Counted from the first letter of the stretch, positions 7,797 through 17,602 are shown. The stretch: DNA of 64,000 nt from Pseudoduganella violaceinigra DSM 15887 (GCF_000425385.1 NZ_KE384356.1:62001-126000), one strand, 5' to 3'. Made by a program: numbers and translations. Notes: generated by a model from the sequence alone, not told the origin.

Positions 7797-9920
7797 TCAA
7801 TCGTGCTTGCGGCCAATTGCGCCGACCTGGCGCAACACCGCGTCGTTGGAGCCGGCGATATTCGACGGCACCGGCGCCAGCGCCTTGACCGCCGGCGCGT
7901 CCGCGACGAAGGGCTTGATGCCCAGCGCCTCGTCCACTTCCTTAGGATAGACGATCTGGCCGCGCGTGATCACGGCCGCCACCTTGCGCACGTCCTCGAT
8001 ATTGCGGGTCGGGTCGCCCTCCACCAGCACCAGGTCGGCCAGCTTGCCCGGCTCGATGCTGCCGCGCTCGAAGCTGGTGCGGGTATAGCGCGCGCCGTTG
8101 CGGGTGGCCACCTGGATCGCCTGGGCCGGGGTCAGGCCGGCTTTCACCAGCAGCGCCAGCTCCGAATGCAGGGTGAAGCCCGCCAGGTCGTCGGTGCCGG
8201 CCACGATCGGCACGCCGGCCCGGTACAGGATGCCGACGAACTGCACCATCTTGGCGTAGGACTTGTCGTAGCGCGCCTGGGTGGCGGCATCCGGGATTTT
8301 CATGGTGCCGACGTGGAAGCCGCGCGCCACATCGGGCGGCATATTGCCTTCCAGCGCGGCCCAGGGCTCATTGATCTCGCCGTCTTTCTGCTTCAGGAAG
8401 GCGAAGGCGGACAGGGTCGGGTCGATCACGATCTGCTTTTTCTTCAGCGTCGCGACGAAGTCTTGCACTGGCTTCGAATGGAAGTCCAGCTCCGCCACTT
8501 TCTCGGCCGGCAGGTAAAAGCGCTCCAGGCTGCGGGTTTCCACGCCCGGCTTGAACAGGAAGTTCAGCATCACCTGGTTGATGTGCTGGATCTCGTCGTA
8601 GCCGGCGTCCAGCGCCTGCTGGGCGCGCAGGCCGGCCGGGATGTGGCCGGACACGCGCATGCCGCGCAGGTGGGCGTAGGCCACGGTGTCCTTCAAGATC
8701 TCTTTCGGGAAGGAGTTGTAGATCTTCAGCTGCGGGTAGCCATGCTCGGCATACCAGTCGATGGCGCGCCTGGACTGCTCCAGCGTCTTCACCAGGAAGC
8801 CGCTGATGGAGGCATACGGGCTGTCGCCCTCCAGGAAGCCGGCCGGAACGATCTGCGGCGCCAGCAGCTTGCCGCCCGCGGTCTCGTCGATCATCATCTG
8901 CAGCTGGGCATTGTCGTTGCCCATGTCGCGCAGCGAGGTCACGCCGGCGGCCACGTGCAGCGCGCCCTCCCAGCGGGTGATATGGCCGTGCATGTCGAAC
9001 AGGCCGGGCAGCACGATGCGCCCGCCGGCGTCGATCTCGTTGGCGGCGCCGCGCACTTCGGTACCGGCCGGCACGATGGCGCTGATACGGCCGCGCAGCA
9101 GGTAGATGTCGGACGGGGCGCCGACCACGGCCTGGTTGCTGTCGAAGATGCGGGCATTCTTCACCACAGTCAGGCCGGGCAGCGGATGCTGCAGCCGGGC
9201 CGCCATATCGTTCAGCAGTTTGGCCTCGGCCGCCTTCTGGCGCTCGGCCAGCAGCTTGCCGTTGTCCTGCCAGCCTTCGACGGCGAACACGAAGGTGCCC
9301 GGCGCCACGGCGGCAAACAGGGCAGGATTGGCGCCCTTGCTGATCCACAGGAATTTCGGGCTCAGGCCCAGGCCGGTCTGCGCCACCAGCTGCACCTGTT
9401 GGGTCTGGCCGTTCGGGCCGCTGACCTGCACTTCGTCGAGCACGGCCTGCTTCAGGGTGCCGTTCGGCAGCAGGGCAATGCTGGCCGACGGCGTCTTGGC
9501 CAGCGCGGCGATGGCGCGCGAGTCGGTTTCAAAACTGCTGTTCAAGGGCACGTACACGGCCGGGCCGCTGACCTCCCTGGCGCCCTGCTCGCTGGTGGAG
9601 CGCCACTGCGCCTTGCCGCCGCTGCGCTGGAAATGCTCGTCCACCACGGCGCCGAAGGTCGAATTGCCCTTGACGTGGTATTCCGCCATGGTGCCGTCGG
9701 CAGCCAGGCGGAATTCCTCCGTCAGCTCGGGGCCGCGGCCATTGTCCTTGAAAATATAGCGCACCCTGGTGAGCCCGTCGTCGTGGTTTTCCACCACTTG
9801 CTCGCCCATCTGCTTGCCGTTGTTCTCGGAAATGAAGACGTAGCGCGTGGTTTGGGTGACCGCCGCCTGTGCCCATGCACTTGCGACCGCCAACGCCAGG
9901 ACGGCGGAAGCTCTTTTCAT
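7797..9920 (-). CDS. Exported amidohydrolase-family protein with extra N-terminal domain
   Basis: This 707-residue protein has a signal peptide (MKRASAVLALAVASAWAQAA), then about 230 residues without recognisable motifs, then an amidohydrolase domain. Metal-site motifs are visible: LFDMHGHITRW (HxH), a Lys in PQLKIYNSF, His in VSGHIPAG and IQHINQ, and Asp in IVAGTDDLAG. Such proteins resemble the imidazolonepropionase-like group of periplasmic hydrolases; the substrate is unknown. The ATG at 9920 follows AGGAGA. It lies 37 bases upstream of gspG on the same strand, but a link to secretion is not shown. Confidence 0.85.
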   Translation of the reverse strand: MKRASAVLALAVASAWAQAAVTQTTRYVFISENNGKQMGEQVVENHDDGLTRVRYIFKDNGRGPELTEEFRLAADGTMAEYHVKGNSTFGAVVDEHFQRSGGKAQWRSTSEQGAREVSGPAVYVPLNSSFETDSRAIAALAKTPSASIALLPNGTLKQAVLDEVQVSGPNGQTQQVQLVAQTGLGLSPKFLWISKGANPALFAAVAPGTFVFAVEGWQDNGKLLAERQKAAEAKLLNDMAARLQHPLPGLTVVKNARIFDSNQAVVGAPSDIYLLRGRISAIVPAGTEVRGAANEIDAGGRIVLPGLFDMHGHITRWEGALHVAAGVTSLRDMGNDNAQLQMMIDETAGGKLLAPQIVPAGFLEGDSPYASISGFLVKTLEQSRRAIDWYAEHGYPQLKIYNSFPKEILKDTVAYAHLRGMRVSGHIPAGLRAQQALDAGYDEIQHINQVMLNFLFKPGVETRSLERFYLPAEKVAELDFHSKPVQDFVATLKKKQIVIDPTLSAFAFLKQKDGEINEPWAALEGNMPPDVARGFHVGTMKIPDAATQARYDKSYAKMVQFVGILYRAGVPIVAGTDDLAGFTLHSELALLVKAGLTPAQAIQVATRNGARYTRTSFERGSIEPGKLADLVLVEGDPTRNIEDVRKVAAVITRGQIVYPKEVDEALGIKPFVADAPAVKALAPVPSNIAGSNDAVLRQVGAIGRKHD

Positions 9921-9931
9921 CTGTTGATCTC

Positions 9932-10684
9932 CTATGGGTGTTGGGTGCCGCACACGGGACAGGCCTCGTTGCGGCCGATGCTGATGCTATTCCACTCCAT
10001 GCGCAAGCCGTCCAGCAGCAGCAGGCGGCCGGACAGCGATGCGCCGATGCCCATCACCAGCTTGAGCGCCTCGGCGGCCTGCATGGCGCCCACCACGCCC
10101 ACCAGCGGCGCGAACACGCCCATGGTGGCGCAGGCCACGTCCTCGAAGGGCTGATCCTGCGGGAACAGGCAGGAGTAGCAAGGGCCGCCGCTGCGCGTAT
10201 CGAACACGCTGACCTGGCCGTCGAAGCGGATCACGGCGCCCGATACCAGCGGCACGCGCTGCGCCACGCAGGCGCGGTTGACCGCATGGCGGGTCTTGAA
10301 GTTGTCGGTGCAGTCCAGCACCACGTCGTGCTGCGCCACCAGGGACGCCAGGCGCGCGTCGTCCGCGCGCTCGACCAGGGGCGTCACATGGCATTCAGGA
10401 TTGATGGCGTTCAGCGTGGCGCGCGCCGACTCGGCCTTGGGCTGGCCCACGCGTTCGGTGGTGTGGGCGATCTGGCGCTGCAGGTTGGTCAAGTCGACGC
10501 TGTCGTGGTCGACAATGGTGAGCTGGCCGATGCCGGCCGATGCGAGATACAGGGCGGCCGGGGAACCCAGGCCGCCCGCGCCGATCAGCAGTGCCCGGCC
10601 CTGCAGGATCGCCTGCTGGCCCTCGATGCCGATGTCGTCGAGCAGGATGTGGCGCGAGTAACGCAGCAGCTGCCGGTCGTCCAT
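9932..10684 (-). CDS. moeB: MoeB/ThiF/HesA-family adenylyltransferase
   Basis: This 250-residue E1-like enzyme should adenylate the C-terminal glycine of a ubiquitin-like sulfur carrier such as MoaD or ThiS. It shows the family start RQLLRYSRHILLDDIGIEGQ, the nucleotide-binding GAGGLGSPAALYLASAG, the Arg of NLQRQI, and Asp in VLDCTDNFKTR. Two CxxC pairs (CYSCLFP and CPVCGTQ) form the structural zinc site. MoeB and ThiF cannot be separated by sequence alone. Its ATG directly follows the stop codon of the S41 protease, so the two are cotranscribed. Confidence 0.9.
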   Translation of the reverse strand: MDDRQLLRYSRHILLDDIGIEGQQAILQGRALLIGAGGLGSPAALYLASAGIGQLTIVDHDSVDLTNLQRQIAHTTERVGQPKAESARATLNAINPECHVTPLVERADDARLASLVAQHDVVLDCTDNFKTRHAVNRACVAQRVPLVSGAVIRFDGQVSVFDTRSGGPCYSCLFPQDQPFEDVACATMGVFAPLVGVVGAMQAAEALKLVMGIGASLSGRLLLLDGLRMEWNSISIGRNEACPVCGTQHP

Positions 10685-12091
10685 TTATTTCGCGGCCAGC
10701 TCGGGCTTGGCCGTCTTCACCGGCAAGCCCTTGAAATGGCGCAGTGCCTGCTCCAGCTGGAAGTCGTCCTTGCCGCCGAATTCGAATGGCTTCTGCTTTT
10801 TCGCGGCGGCCAGCAGGCGCTGCTCCTCCGCCAGCTCGTCGCGCAGGGGGCGGGCCTGCTTGTCGTCCTCGCCGCCGGCGTTGGCCAGGTGCTTCTGCAG
10901 GTCGGACTCGCGCAGGCGCAGGCTGTTGATGGCGTCGCCCTCCGCCGTCTCGTCCACCCGCACGTCCGGCGCGATGCCCTTGGCCTGGATGGCGCGGCCG
11001 TTCGGTGTGAAGTAACGCGCGGTGGTCAGCTTGACGGCCGAATCGGCCGTGATCTGGCGCAGGGTCTGCACCGACCCCTTGCCGAACGTCTGGCTGCCCA
11101 TGATGATGGCGCGCTTGTAGTCCTGCAGCGCGCCGGCCACGATCTCGGAGGCCGAAGCGGAGCCGCCGTTGACCAGCACCACCATCGGCACCGTCTTCAG
11201 GGCCGCCGGCAGCTTGGCCAGCGGGTCGCTGCCGCGGCGTTCCGCGTAGTTTTCGGACGTCGCGCGGAAGGACTGCTTGGAATCGGCCAATTGGCCGTCG
11301 GTGGACACCACCAGGGCGTCCTTGGGCAGGAAGGCGGCCGACACGCCGACCGCGCCCTGCACCACGCCGCCCGGGTCGTTGCGCAGGTCGAGCACCAGGC
11401 CCTTCAGATTGGGATCCTTGGCGTACAGGGCGCCCAGCTTCTTCGCCATGTCCTCCACGGTCGGCTCCTGGAACTGCGAGATGCGCAGCCAGGCGTAGCC
11501 CGGTTCCACCACCTTCAGCTTGACGCTCTGCACCCGGATTTCCTCGCGCACGATGGGGATCAGGAGCGGCTTGTCCTCGTCCTTGCGCGACACCGTCAAG
11601 ACCACCTTGCTGCGCGGTTCGCCGCGCATTTTCTTGATCGCCTCGTCCAGCGACAAGCCTTTCAGCGGCTCGCTGTCGACGCGGGTGATCAGGTCGCCCG
11701 CCTTGATGCCGGCGCGCCAGGCCGGCGAATCCTCGATCGGCGCCACCACCTTGATATAGCCGTCCTCCACCCCGACCTCGATGCCGATGCCGACAAACTT
11801 GCCGTTGATGGACTCGCGCATTTCCTTGAACGCGGTCTTATCGAGATAAGTGGAGTGGGGATCGAGCGACGAGACCATGCCGGCGATGGCGTCCTGCAGC
11901 AGCTTCTTGTCGTCGACCTGTTCGACGTAGTCGGACTTGATCAGGCTAAACACCTCCGACAAGGTGCGCAATTCCTCCAGCGGCAAAGGCGAACCGGCCT
12001 TCTGCGCCAAGGCGGAAAACTGCATCGAGACGGCTACGCCGGCCACCATTCCGAGGCCGACCAGGCCCAGGCTCTTCGTTTTGTTGCCCAT
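10685..12091 (-). CDS. S41-family carboxyl-terminal processing peptidase
   Basis: This 468-residue periplasmic protease has an N-terminal membrane anchor (SLGLVGLGMVAGVAVSMQF), a PDZ domain (about 95-180, with FVGIGIEVGVEDGYIKVV) and the S41 catalytic core. The catalytic Ser lies in NGGSASASEIVAGAL and the Lys in GSQTFGKGSVQTL. Such CtpA/Prc-like enzymes trim or degrade periplasmic proteins, often cell-wall hydrolase regulators. It sits directly downstream of an EnvC-like gene, an order seen in many proteobacteria. I chose ATG 12091 because it gives the anchor; an upstream extension has no signal. Confidence 0.93.
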   Translation of the reverse strand: MGNKTKSLGLVGLGMVAGVAVSMQFSALAQKAGSPLPLEELRTLSEVFSLIKSDYVEQVDDKKLLQDAIAGMVSSLDPHSTYLDKTAFKEMRESINGKFVGIGIEVGVEDGYIKVVAPIEDSPAWRAGIKAGDLITRVDSEPLKGLSLDEAIKKMRGEPRSKVVLTVSRKDEDKPLLIPIVREEIRVQSVKLKVVEPGYAWLRISQFQEPTVEDMAKKLGALYAKDPNLKGLVLDLRNDPGGVVQGAVGVSAAFLPKDALVVSTDGQLADSKQSFRATSENYAERRGSDPLAKLPAALKTVPMVVLVNGGSASASEIVAGALQDYKRAIIMGSQTFGKGSVQTLRQITADSAVKLTTARYFTPNGRAIQAKGIAPDVRVDETAEGDAINSLRLRESDLQKHLANAGGEDDKQARPLRDELAEEQRLLAAAKKQKPFEFGGKDDFQLEQALRHFKGLPVKTAKPELAAK

Positions 12092-12107
12092 TGATTGCTT
12101 TCCGCGG

Positions 12108-13562
12108 CTAGAACTTGACCCACCCGGCCGGATCGATCGGCTTCCCCTGGTGGCGCATTTCAAAGTATAAACCCGATTCTTCGTAACCACCGGTATTTCC
12201 AACGGTGGCGATCACTTCGCCCGCCTTGACCACGTCGCCGGCGCGCTTCAGCAGCGACTCGTTGTAGCCGTAGCCGCTCCAGTACTGGCCGCCGTGGTCG
12301 ATGATAATGAAATTGCCGTAGCCGCGCAGCCAGGTCGCATGCACCACTCGGCCGGCCGCCACGGCGCGCACTTCGGCGCCGGGACCGGCCTTCACCACCA
12401 TGCCCTTCCAGGCCACGCCATCGGCATTCTTGCTGCCGAAGTGCTTTTCCACCTTGCCCGCCACCGGCATCGGCAGCGCGCCTTTCAGCCTGGCGAACAC
12501 GCCATCCGGCACCACCGGCGCCAGCGCCACCTCGGACGGGCGCGGCGACTTCTCGTCGCGCTGCTCGGAAGCTTCCGGTTTGGCGGCGACCTTCGGCTCC
12601 TCTTCAGCCGGCAGCGGCTTGGGTGCCGGCTTGCCGGCTTTTTTCGCTTCCTGCGCCAGGCGCTCGCGTTCCGCCTGCGCCTTGGCGCGGGCCAGGACGC
12701 GCGCTTCCGCGTCGGCCTTGGCCTTGGCGGCCCGTTCGGCGGCCAGTTTTTCCTGGCGCGCCTTTTCGGCGGCGGCGATGCGCGCCTGCTCCTCGATCAG
12801 CTTGTTCAGCTTGTCGACCATGGCGTCCAGGCGCTGGGCGTCCTGCTCCATGCGGCCCGCCTCCTTGCGCTGGGTGGCCAGCTTCTTCGACAGGCTGGCC
12901 AGGGTCGCGGTGCGGCGCGCCTTTTCCTGCTCCAGCCGGGATTTCTGCTGGCGCTCTTCCTCGGCGATTTCGTCCAGCTCCTGCTTGGCGTTCTGCGCCG
13001 CGGCCTGGTTTTCCTCGACTTTTTTCAGGTTGCTGCGCAGCGAGTCGAGCAGCCGCGCCTGCGACTGCGACACATAGGCCATCAGCTGCAGTTCGCGGTT
13101 GATGCGGTTCGGGTTGTCGCCCGAGAGCAGCAGCTTGATACGGTCTTCATTGCCGGCCAGGTACTGCTCGCGCAGCAGCTTGGCCAATTGCTGCTTCTGC
13201 GCCGCCACGGTGGCGGACAGGCGCAGCTGCTCGGCGGCCAGCTCGGCCACCTTGCTGTTGAGCTGGGACTGCTCCGAGGCCAGTTCGCGCAGGCTGCGGT
13301 TGGCGTCGGAAATGGCTTCCTCCGACTCGGCCAGCGTATCGGCCGCGTCTTCCTTGGCGCTCTCGGTCTTGCCGATTTCTGCCTTCAGGTTGGCCAGCTT
13401 GCGCGACAGCGCGGCCCGCTCGGTTTCGGCGGCGGCCTTTTGCTTGCTGCGTTCGCTCGGCTTCGGTGCCGCCTGGGCAGCATGCACGGCACCCAGGGCC
13501 AGCAGCAGGCTGAGCGCCAGGCCGCGCCAGGCCCCGGCGCGGCGAGTCGGATGGAAGGCCAC
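12108..13562 (-). CDS. envC: EnvC-like murein hydrolase activator (M23/LytM domain)
   Basis: This 484-residue exported protein has a signal peptide, a long coiled coil (about 35-260, rich in Ala, Glu, Lys and Gln), an Ala/Lys/Pro-rich linker and a C-terminal LytM domain. In that domain the usual zinc ligands are missing: the first motif reads GVAWKGMVV instead of HxGxD, and the HxH motif reads GYGYN. EnvC-type activators are known to be inactive and to switch on cell-separation amidases. The start is GTG at 13562, five bases after the gpmA stop. Confidence 0.9.
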   Translation of the reverse strand: MAFHPTRRAGAWRGLALSLLLALGAVHAAQAAPKPSERSKQKAAAETERAALSRKLANLKAEIGKTESAKEDAADTLAESEEAISDANRSLRELASEQSQLNSKVAELAAEQLRLSATVAAQKQQLAKLLREQYLAGNEDRIKLLLSGDNPNRINRELQLMAYVSQSQARLLDSLRSNLKKVEENQAAAQNAKQELDEIAEEERQQKSRLEQEKARRTATLASLSKKLATQRKEAGRMEQDAQRLDAMVDKLNKLIEEQARIAAAEKARQEKLAAERAAKAKADAEARVLARAKAQAERERLAQEAKKAGKPAPKPLPAEEEPKVAAKPEASEQRDEKSPRPSEVALAPVVPDGVFARLKGALPMPVAGKVEKHFGSKNADGVAWKGMVVKAGPGAEVRAVAAGRVVHATWLRGYGNFIIIDHGGQYWSGYGYNESLLKRAGDVVKAGEVIATVGNTGGYEESGLYFEMRHQGKPIDPAGWVKF

Positions 13563-13567
13563 GGGAA

Positions 13568-14314
13568 TTACTTGGCCTTGCCCTGGTTGGCCACGGCCGC
13601 CTGGGCGGCGGCAATGGCGGCCGGGTCGCCCAGGTAGTAGTGCTTGATCGGCTTCAGGTCGGCATCCAGTTCATACACCAGCGGCTGGCCATTCGGGATG
13701 TTCAGGCCGACGATTTCCGCGTCGCTGATGCCGTCCAGCATCTTGATCAGGGCGCGCAGGCTGTTGCCATGGGCCGAAATCAGGATCTGTTTGCCGGCCT
13801 TGATGGCAGGGGCGATCTCATCGTCCCAGGCCGGCATCACGCGCGCCACGGTGTCTTTCAGGCATTCGGTGAGCGGGATGGCGTCTTGCGGCAGGCCGGC
13901 ATAGCGCGGGTCGTGGAAGGAGGTGCGGTCGTCGTCCGCTTCCAGGGCCGGCGGCGGAATATCGTAGCTGCGGCGCCATACCAGCACCTGGGCGTCGCCG
14001 AACTTGGCGGCGGTCTCGCCCTTGTCCAAGCCCTGCAGGGCGCCGTAGTGGCGCTCGTTCAGGCGCCAATCATGCTTGATCGGCACGTACATTTCATCCA
14101 TGCCGTCCAGGGTTAGCCACAGCGTGCGGATGGCGCGCTTGAGCACGGAGGTATAGCACAGATCGAAGGAGAAGCCGGCATCTTTCAGGATTTTCCCGGC
14201 GGTTTTGGCTTCGTTGACGCCTTTTTCAGTCAGGTCCACATCGGTCCAGCCGGTGAAGCGATTTTCCAGGTTCCAGGTGGACTCGCCGTGACGCATGAAT
14301 ACGATTTTGTACAT
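13568..14314 (-). CDS. gpmA: 2,3-bisphosphoglycerate-dependent phosphoglycerate mutase
   Basis: This 248-residue glycolytic enzyme interconverts 3- and 2-phosphoglycerate. The active-site motif [10 protein letters not shown] carries the phosphorylated His, and [14 protein letters not shown] the second His. The segments [15 protein letters not shown] and [13 protein letters not shown] are also typical. Full length for the dPGM family. It heads the run gpmA, envC, S41 protease, moeB on the minus strand. Confidence 0.98.
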   Translation of the reverse strand: MYKIVFMRHGESTWNLENRFTGWTDVDLTEKGVNEAKTAGKILKDAGFSFDLCYTSVLKRAIRTLWLTLDGMDEMYVPIKHDWRLNERHYGALQGLDKGETAAKFGDAQVLVWRRSYDIPPPALEADDDRTSFHDPRYAGLPQDAIPLTECLKDTVARVMPAWDDEIAPAIKAGKQILISAHGNSLRALIKMLDGISDAEIVGLNIPNGQPLVYELDADLKPIKHYYLGDPAAIAAAQAAVANQGKAK

Positions 14315-14373
14315 AGAGCAGTTGGGTTAATAAGTTGAAAATCGCCGCCGAAGCCACGAACAAGCATCTATTT

Positions 14374-14379
14374 TATAAT
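14374..14379 (+). promoter_or_regulatory. Perfect -10 hexamer upstream of the rhodanese gene
   Basis: TATAAT lies 30 bases before the GTG at 14410. An in-frame ATG at 14335 would lie upstream of this element, which argues for the GTG start. No clear -35 is seen 16-18 bases upstream. Confidence 0.45.
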
Positions 14380-14409
14380 GCTCGGATTAAGTTCAACCAT
14401 TGGAATACC

Positions 14410-14808
14410 GTGAAATTCATCATCGACAATATTTTACTGATCGCCATCGTCCTGCTGTCCGGCGGCGCCCTGCTCTTCCCCCTGCTGACCCAGCGCGGCA
14501 AAAAAGCGTCCCCAGCCGAAGTCACCCTGCTGATCAACCGCAGCAAGGCCACCGTGCTTGATGTGCGCGCCAAGGACAAGGCGGAAAGCCGTATCATCGA
14601 TTCCAAGCATATCCCGCTGGCCGAACTGGGCAACCGCATGGCTGAGCTGGACAAGTTCAAGAGCAAGACCCTGGTGGTGGTATGCGATAAAGGGATCAGC
14701 GCCTTCAGCGCCGCCCGCATGCTGGAAAAATCCGGTTTCTCCGACGTTGTCGTGATGGAAGGCGGCATCGATGCCTGGAAAGCACAAAACTTGCCGCTGA
14801 CCAAATAA
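14410..14808 (+). CDS. Membrane-anchored rhodanese-domain protein
   Basis: This 132-residue protein has one N-terminal membrane helix (FIIDNILLIAIVLLSGGALL) and a rhodanese domain. The active-site Cys is present in VVVCDKGISAFSAARML, so sulfurtransferase activity is possible. I chose GTG 14410 over ATG 14335 because a TATAAT element lies between them and the GTG gives a compact membrane anchor. It is followed after 10 bases by grxC and then secB, an arrangement common in betaproteobacteria that links redox control with export. Confidence 0.88.
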   Translation: MKFIIDNILLIAIVLLSGGALLFPLLTQRGKKASPAEVTLLINRSKATVLDVRAKDKAESRIIDSKHIPLAELGNRMAELDKFKSKTLVVVCDKGISAFSAARMLEKSGFSDVVVMEGGIDAWKAQNLPLTK

Positions 14809-14818
14809 AGGACTCGCC

Positions 14819-15079
14819 ATGACTGCCAACGTAACCATGTACAGCACCCTGGTGTGCCCGTATTGCGTGCGCGCCGAACGTTTATTGGAAAGCAAGGGTG
14901 TCACCGCCATCAATAAAATCCGCGTCGACCTCGACCCGGCCCAGCGCCAGCTGATGATGGAAAAGACCGGCCGCCGCACCGTGCCGCAGATCTATATCGG
15001 CGACACCCACGTGGGCGGTTTCGACGACCTGTATGCCCTTGACCAGGCTGGCGGACTGGACCCCTTGTTAAAAGCTTAA
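14819..15079 (+). CDS. grxC: Glutaredoxin 3
   Basis: This 86-residue dithiol glutaredoxin has the active site CPYC (in STLVCPYCVRAERLL), the cis-Pro segment RRTVPQIYIG and the glutathione-binding GGFDDLYAL. It reduces disulfides and glutathione mixed disulfides in the cytoplasm. It probably shares a transcript with the rhodanese gene. secB downstream has its own likely promoter. Confidence 0.97.
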   Translation: MTANVTMYSTLVCPYCVRAERLLESKGVTAINKIRVDLDPAQRQLMMEKTGRRTVPQIYIGDTHVGGFDDLYALDQAGGLDPLLKA

Positions 15080-15114
15080 ACACCCCCAAATACAACGGAC
15101 TGGCCGGCGAAACG

Positions 15115-15142
15115 TTTGAAAATAAATCATATTTGCTACAAT
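15115..15142 (+). promoter_or_regulatory. Likely sigma-70 promoter of secB
   Basis: TTTGAA at 15115-15120 and TACAAT at 15137-15142 are separated by 16 bases. Transcription would start near 15149, giving a leader of about 67 bases before the secB ATG. Confidence 0.45.
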
Positions 15143-15215
15143 TGCCGTCGCGTTTGACTTGGGCTTCCCGTGGCCTGGACAAGCATTAACTATATAACTG
15201 ATACGAAAGCGCTCC

Positions 15216-15707
15216 ATGTCTGAAGAAAACCTGCAACCTGTATTCCAAATCCAACGCGTCTACCTGAAAGACATGTCGCTGGAACAGCCTAACTCGCCAT
15301 CCATCTTCCTGGAGCAGGAAGCCCCTTCGATCGAAGTGGCGCTGGATGTGGGCGCGGAACCGCTGTCCGAAGGCATCTTCGAGTCCACCGTGACCGTCAC
15401 CGTGACCGCCAAGGTCAAGGACAAAGTCGCGTTCCTGGTCGAAGGCAAGCAAGCCGGTATCTTCGAAGCCCGCAATATTCCAGCGGAACAGCTGGATCCG
15501 CTGCTGGGCATCGGCTGCCCGAACATTGTGTACCCATACCTGCGTTCGAACATCGCCGACATGATCACCCGCGCCGGTTTCCCGCCGATCCACCTGGCCG
15601 AAATCAACTTCGAAGTGTTCTACCAGCAGCGTCTGGCAGCCATCGCCCAGCAGCAAGCGGGCGAAGCCGGCGCGACCCCGGTCGAAGGCACTGCCACCGT
15701 CCAGTAA
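15216..15707 (+). CDS. secB: Protein-export chaperone SecB
   Basis: This 163-residue tetrameric cytoplasmic chaperone keeps preproteins unfolded and hands them to SecA. Family segments include [37 protein letters not shown] and [19 protein letters not shown]. The C-terminal tail is Ala/Gly-rich and longer than in E. coli. A rho-independent terminator follows. Confidence 0.98.
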   Translation: MSEENLQPVFQIQRVYLKDMSLEQPNSPSIFLEQEAPSIEVALDVGAEPLSEGIFESTVTVTVTAKVKDKVAFLVEGKQAGIFEARNIPAEQLDPLLGIGCPNIVYPYLRSNIADMITRAGFPPIHLAEINFEVFYQQRLAAIAQQQAGEAGATPVEGTATVQ

Positions 15708-15747
15708 TACTTCTGCGATACTATGGGGAACCGCGCTTCCCCGGAAT

Positions 15748-15779
15748 GCAAAGGCCCCCGCGGGCCTTTGCGCATTTTT
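15748..15779 (+). terminator. Rho-independent terminator after secB
   Basis: A perfect 10-bp stem GCAAAGGCCC / GGGCCTTTGC with a 4-base loop is followed by a short T run (GCATTTTT). It lies 40 bases after the secB stop and just before the SH3 gene. Confidence 0.85.
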
Positions 15780-15791
15780 AAGGTCCTCTTG

Positions 15792-16238
15792 ATGAATTTA
15801 CGCCGCATTGTCGCCCTCGCCCTGTCGCTGCTGGCCTGCGCCAGCGCTCAGGCCATCGACTACCGGTGGGTAGGCGCCAGTCCTGCCGTGCTGTACGGCG
15901 CACCGTCGACCCGGGCCGCCAAGCAGTACATCGTGCCGTCCGGCGCCCCGCTGGAAGTCGTGCTGACCTACGGCGAGTGGGTCAAGGTGCGCGATATGGC
16001 CGGCGACCTGGCCTGGACCGAAGCCAAAGGCCTCAGCCTCAAGCAACGCAACGTCATCGTGCGCAGCGCCAATACCAAGGTGCGCAGCGGCGCCGACGAC
16101 ACCGCGCCGGTGGTCTTCATCGCCGACAAGGGCGTGCTGCTGGAACTGGCCGAACCGGCCGCCAACGGCTGGACCAAGGTGCGCCACCGCGACGGCCTGA
16201 CCGGCTACGTGCGCAGCGCCGACATCTGGGGCAACTGA
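15792..16238 (+). CDS. Exported SH3-domain protein
   Basis: This 148-residue protein has a signal peptide ([19 protein letters not shown]) and two SH3-like repeats, with the segments [19 protein letters not shown] and [20 protein letters not shown]. Such bacterial SH3 proteins are thought to bind cell wall or other periplasmic ligands. I chose ATG 15792 because it starts the signal peptide and lies beyond the secB terminator. The stop overlaps the gpsA start, so the two genes are coupled. Confidence 0.85.
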   Translation: MNLRRIVALALSLLACASAQAIDYRWVGASPAVLYGAPSTRAAKQYIVPSGAPLEVVLTYGEWVKVRDMAGDLAWTEAKGLSLKQRNVIVRSANTKVRSGADDTAPVVFIADKGVLLELAEPAANGWTKVRHRDGLTGYVRSADIWGN

Positions 16239-17257
16239 TGAACACGCGCAAGATCAGCGTACTGGGCGCCGGCGCCTGGGGTACGGCCGTCGCCATCGCC
16301 GTCGCCGCGCGCCACGACGTCCTGCTGTGGGGCCGCGACGCCGCCGCCATGGCGGAAATGGACGCCGCCCGCGACAACACCCACTATCTGGCCGGCTATC
16401 CCTTCCCGCCCGCGCTGCAGGTGACGGCCGATTTCGACGCCGCCGTGGCCCACGCCGGCCAGGACGGCCTGCTCATCGCCGCCTGCCCGGTCGCCGGCCT
16501 GCGTCCCCTGCTGCAGGCGCTGCACGGCAAAGCGATCCCCAACCTCGTCTGGCTGTGCAAGGGCTTCGAATACGACACCGGCATGCTGCCGCACCAGATC
16601 GTGCGCGCAGTGCTGGGCGACGGCGTGCCGGCCGGCGCCCTGTCCGGCCCATCCTTCGCGCAGGAAGTGGCCAAGGGCCTGCCTTGCGCCCTGACCATCG
16701 CCTCCGGCAACGCCGCCCTGTGCGAACTGGTAGTGGGCGCCGTGCACGGCGGCAGCATGCGGGTCTACTCCAGCGAAGACATCGTCGGCGTGGAAGTAGG
16801 CGGCGCGGTAAAAAACGTGCTGGCCATCGCCACCGGCATTGCGGACGGCATGGGCCTGGGCCTGAATGCCCGGGCCGCCCTGATCACGCGCGGCCTGGCC
16901 GAAATCACCCGCCTCGGCACCGCCCTGGGCGGCAGCGTGGCAACCTTCATGGGCCTGACCGGCATGGGCGACCTGATCCTCACCTGCACCGGCGACCTGT
17001 CGCGCAACCGGCGCGTCGGCCTCGGCCTGGCGCAAGGCAAGACGCTGGACACCGTGGTCAATGAACTGGGCCATGTGGCCGAAGGCGTGCCCTGCGCCAA
17101 AGCCGTACGCGAGCTGGCGGGCCGCCTCGGCGTGGAAATGCCGATCACCAACGCTGTTGCCAGCGTACTGTTCGACGGCCTCAAGCCGGCCGACCTGGTG
17201 CAAGGTCTGCTGGCGCGCGACCCGCGCTACGAAAGCTTCAACCCGACAGCAAAATAG
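16238..17257 (+). CDS. gpsA: Glycerol-3-phosphate dehydrogenase [NAD(P)+]
   Basis: This 339-residue enzyme makes sn-glycerol 3-phosphate from dihydroxyacetone phosphate for phospholipid synthesis. It shows the Rossmann motif [12 protein letters not shown], the segment [15 protein letters not shown], the catalytic Lys in [14 protein letters not shown] and the C-terminal [19 protein letters not shown]. The start overlaps the SH3 gene (TGATG). Its 3' end overlaps the convergent cupin gene by 20 bases. Confidence 0.97.
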   Translation: MNTRKISVLGAGAWGTAVAIAVAARHDVLLWGRDAAAMAEMDAARDNTHYLAGYPFPPALQVTADFDAAVAHAGQDGLLIAACPVAGLRPLLQALHGKAIPNLVWLCKGFEYDTGMLPHQIVRAVLGDGVPAGALSGPSFAQEVAKGLPCALTIASGNAALCELVVGAVHGGSMRVYSSEDIVGVEVGGAVKNVLAIATGIADGMGLGLNARAALITRGLAEITRLGTALGGSVATFMGLTGMGDLILTCTGDLSRNRRVGLGLAQGKTLDTVVNELGHVAEGVPCAKAVRELAGRLGVEMPITNAVASVLFDGLKPADLVQGLLARDPRYESFNPTAK

Positions 17258-17570
17258 TCAGCAGCAAAACGGCATCGGCGTTCGCCCGCAGCGAATGGGG
17301 CGCGCCGCCTTCCAGGTAAAGCAGCTCGCCCGCGCGCAGGATGGCGGTGCGGCCGTGGGCCTCGAACGCCACCTCGCCCTCCAGGCATTGCAGCGTGATC
17401 TGGCCGCGCACCGCGTGTTCCGGCAAGGCCCGGCCCGCCGGCACGGTCATGCGGATCAATTCCAGCTGCTCCGTCTTGGCCAATGCGATGGAAGAAAACT
17501 GCGACAAGCTTTCACCGGCCTCGCGGCCAATCCGGACCACCTGCCCGGACGATGCATGTGGTAGCGCCAT
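17238..17570 (-). CDS. Small cupin-domain protein
   Basis: This 110-residue single-domain cupin has the two barrel motifs as [18 protein letters not shown] and [16 protein letters not shown]. Metal-ligand His residues are seen in ALPEHAV and PHSLR. The function is unknown; such proteins often bind metals or small ligands. The ATG follows a strong GGGAGGG site. Its upstream region contains a 31-bp inverted repeat and two FNR-like dyads, so its expression may respond to oxygen. Confidence 0.8.
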   Translation of the reverse strand: MALPHASSGQVVRIGREAGESLSQFSSIALAKTEQLELIRMTVPAGRALPEHAVRGQITLQCLEGEVAFEAHGRTAILRAGELLYLEGGAPHSLRANADAVLLLTILLSG

Positions 17571-17602
17571 ATGCCCTCCCGTTTTCTGCGTATGCTACCG
17601 GC

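Noticed and set aside
14335..14409. Upstream ATG extension of the rhodanese protein
   Set aside because: A perfect -10 element lies inside the extension, and the extra 25 residues do not look like part of the membrane anchor.
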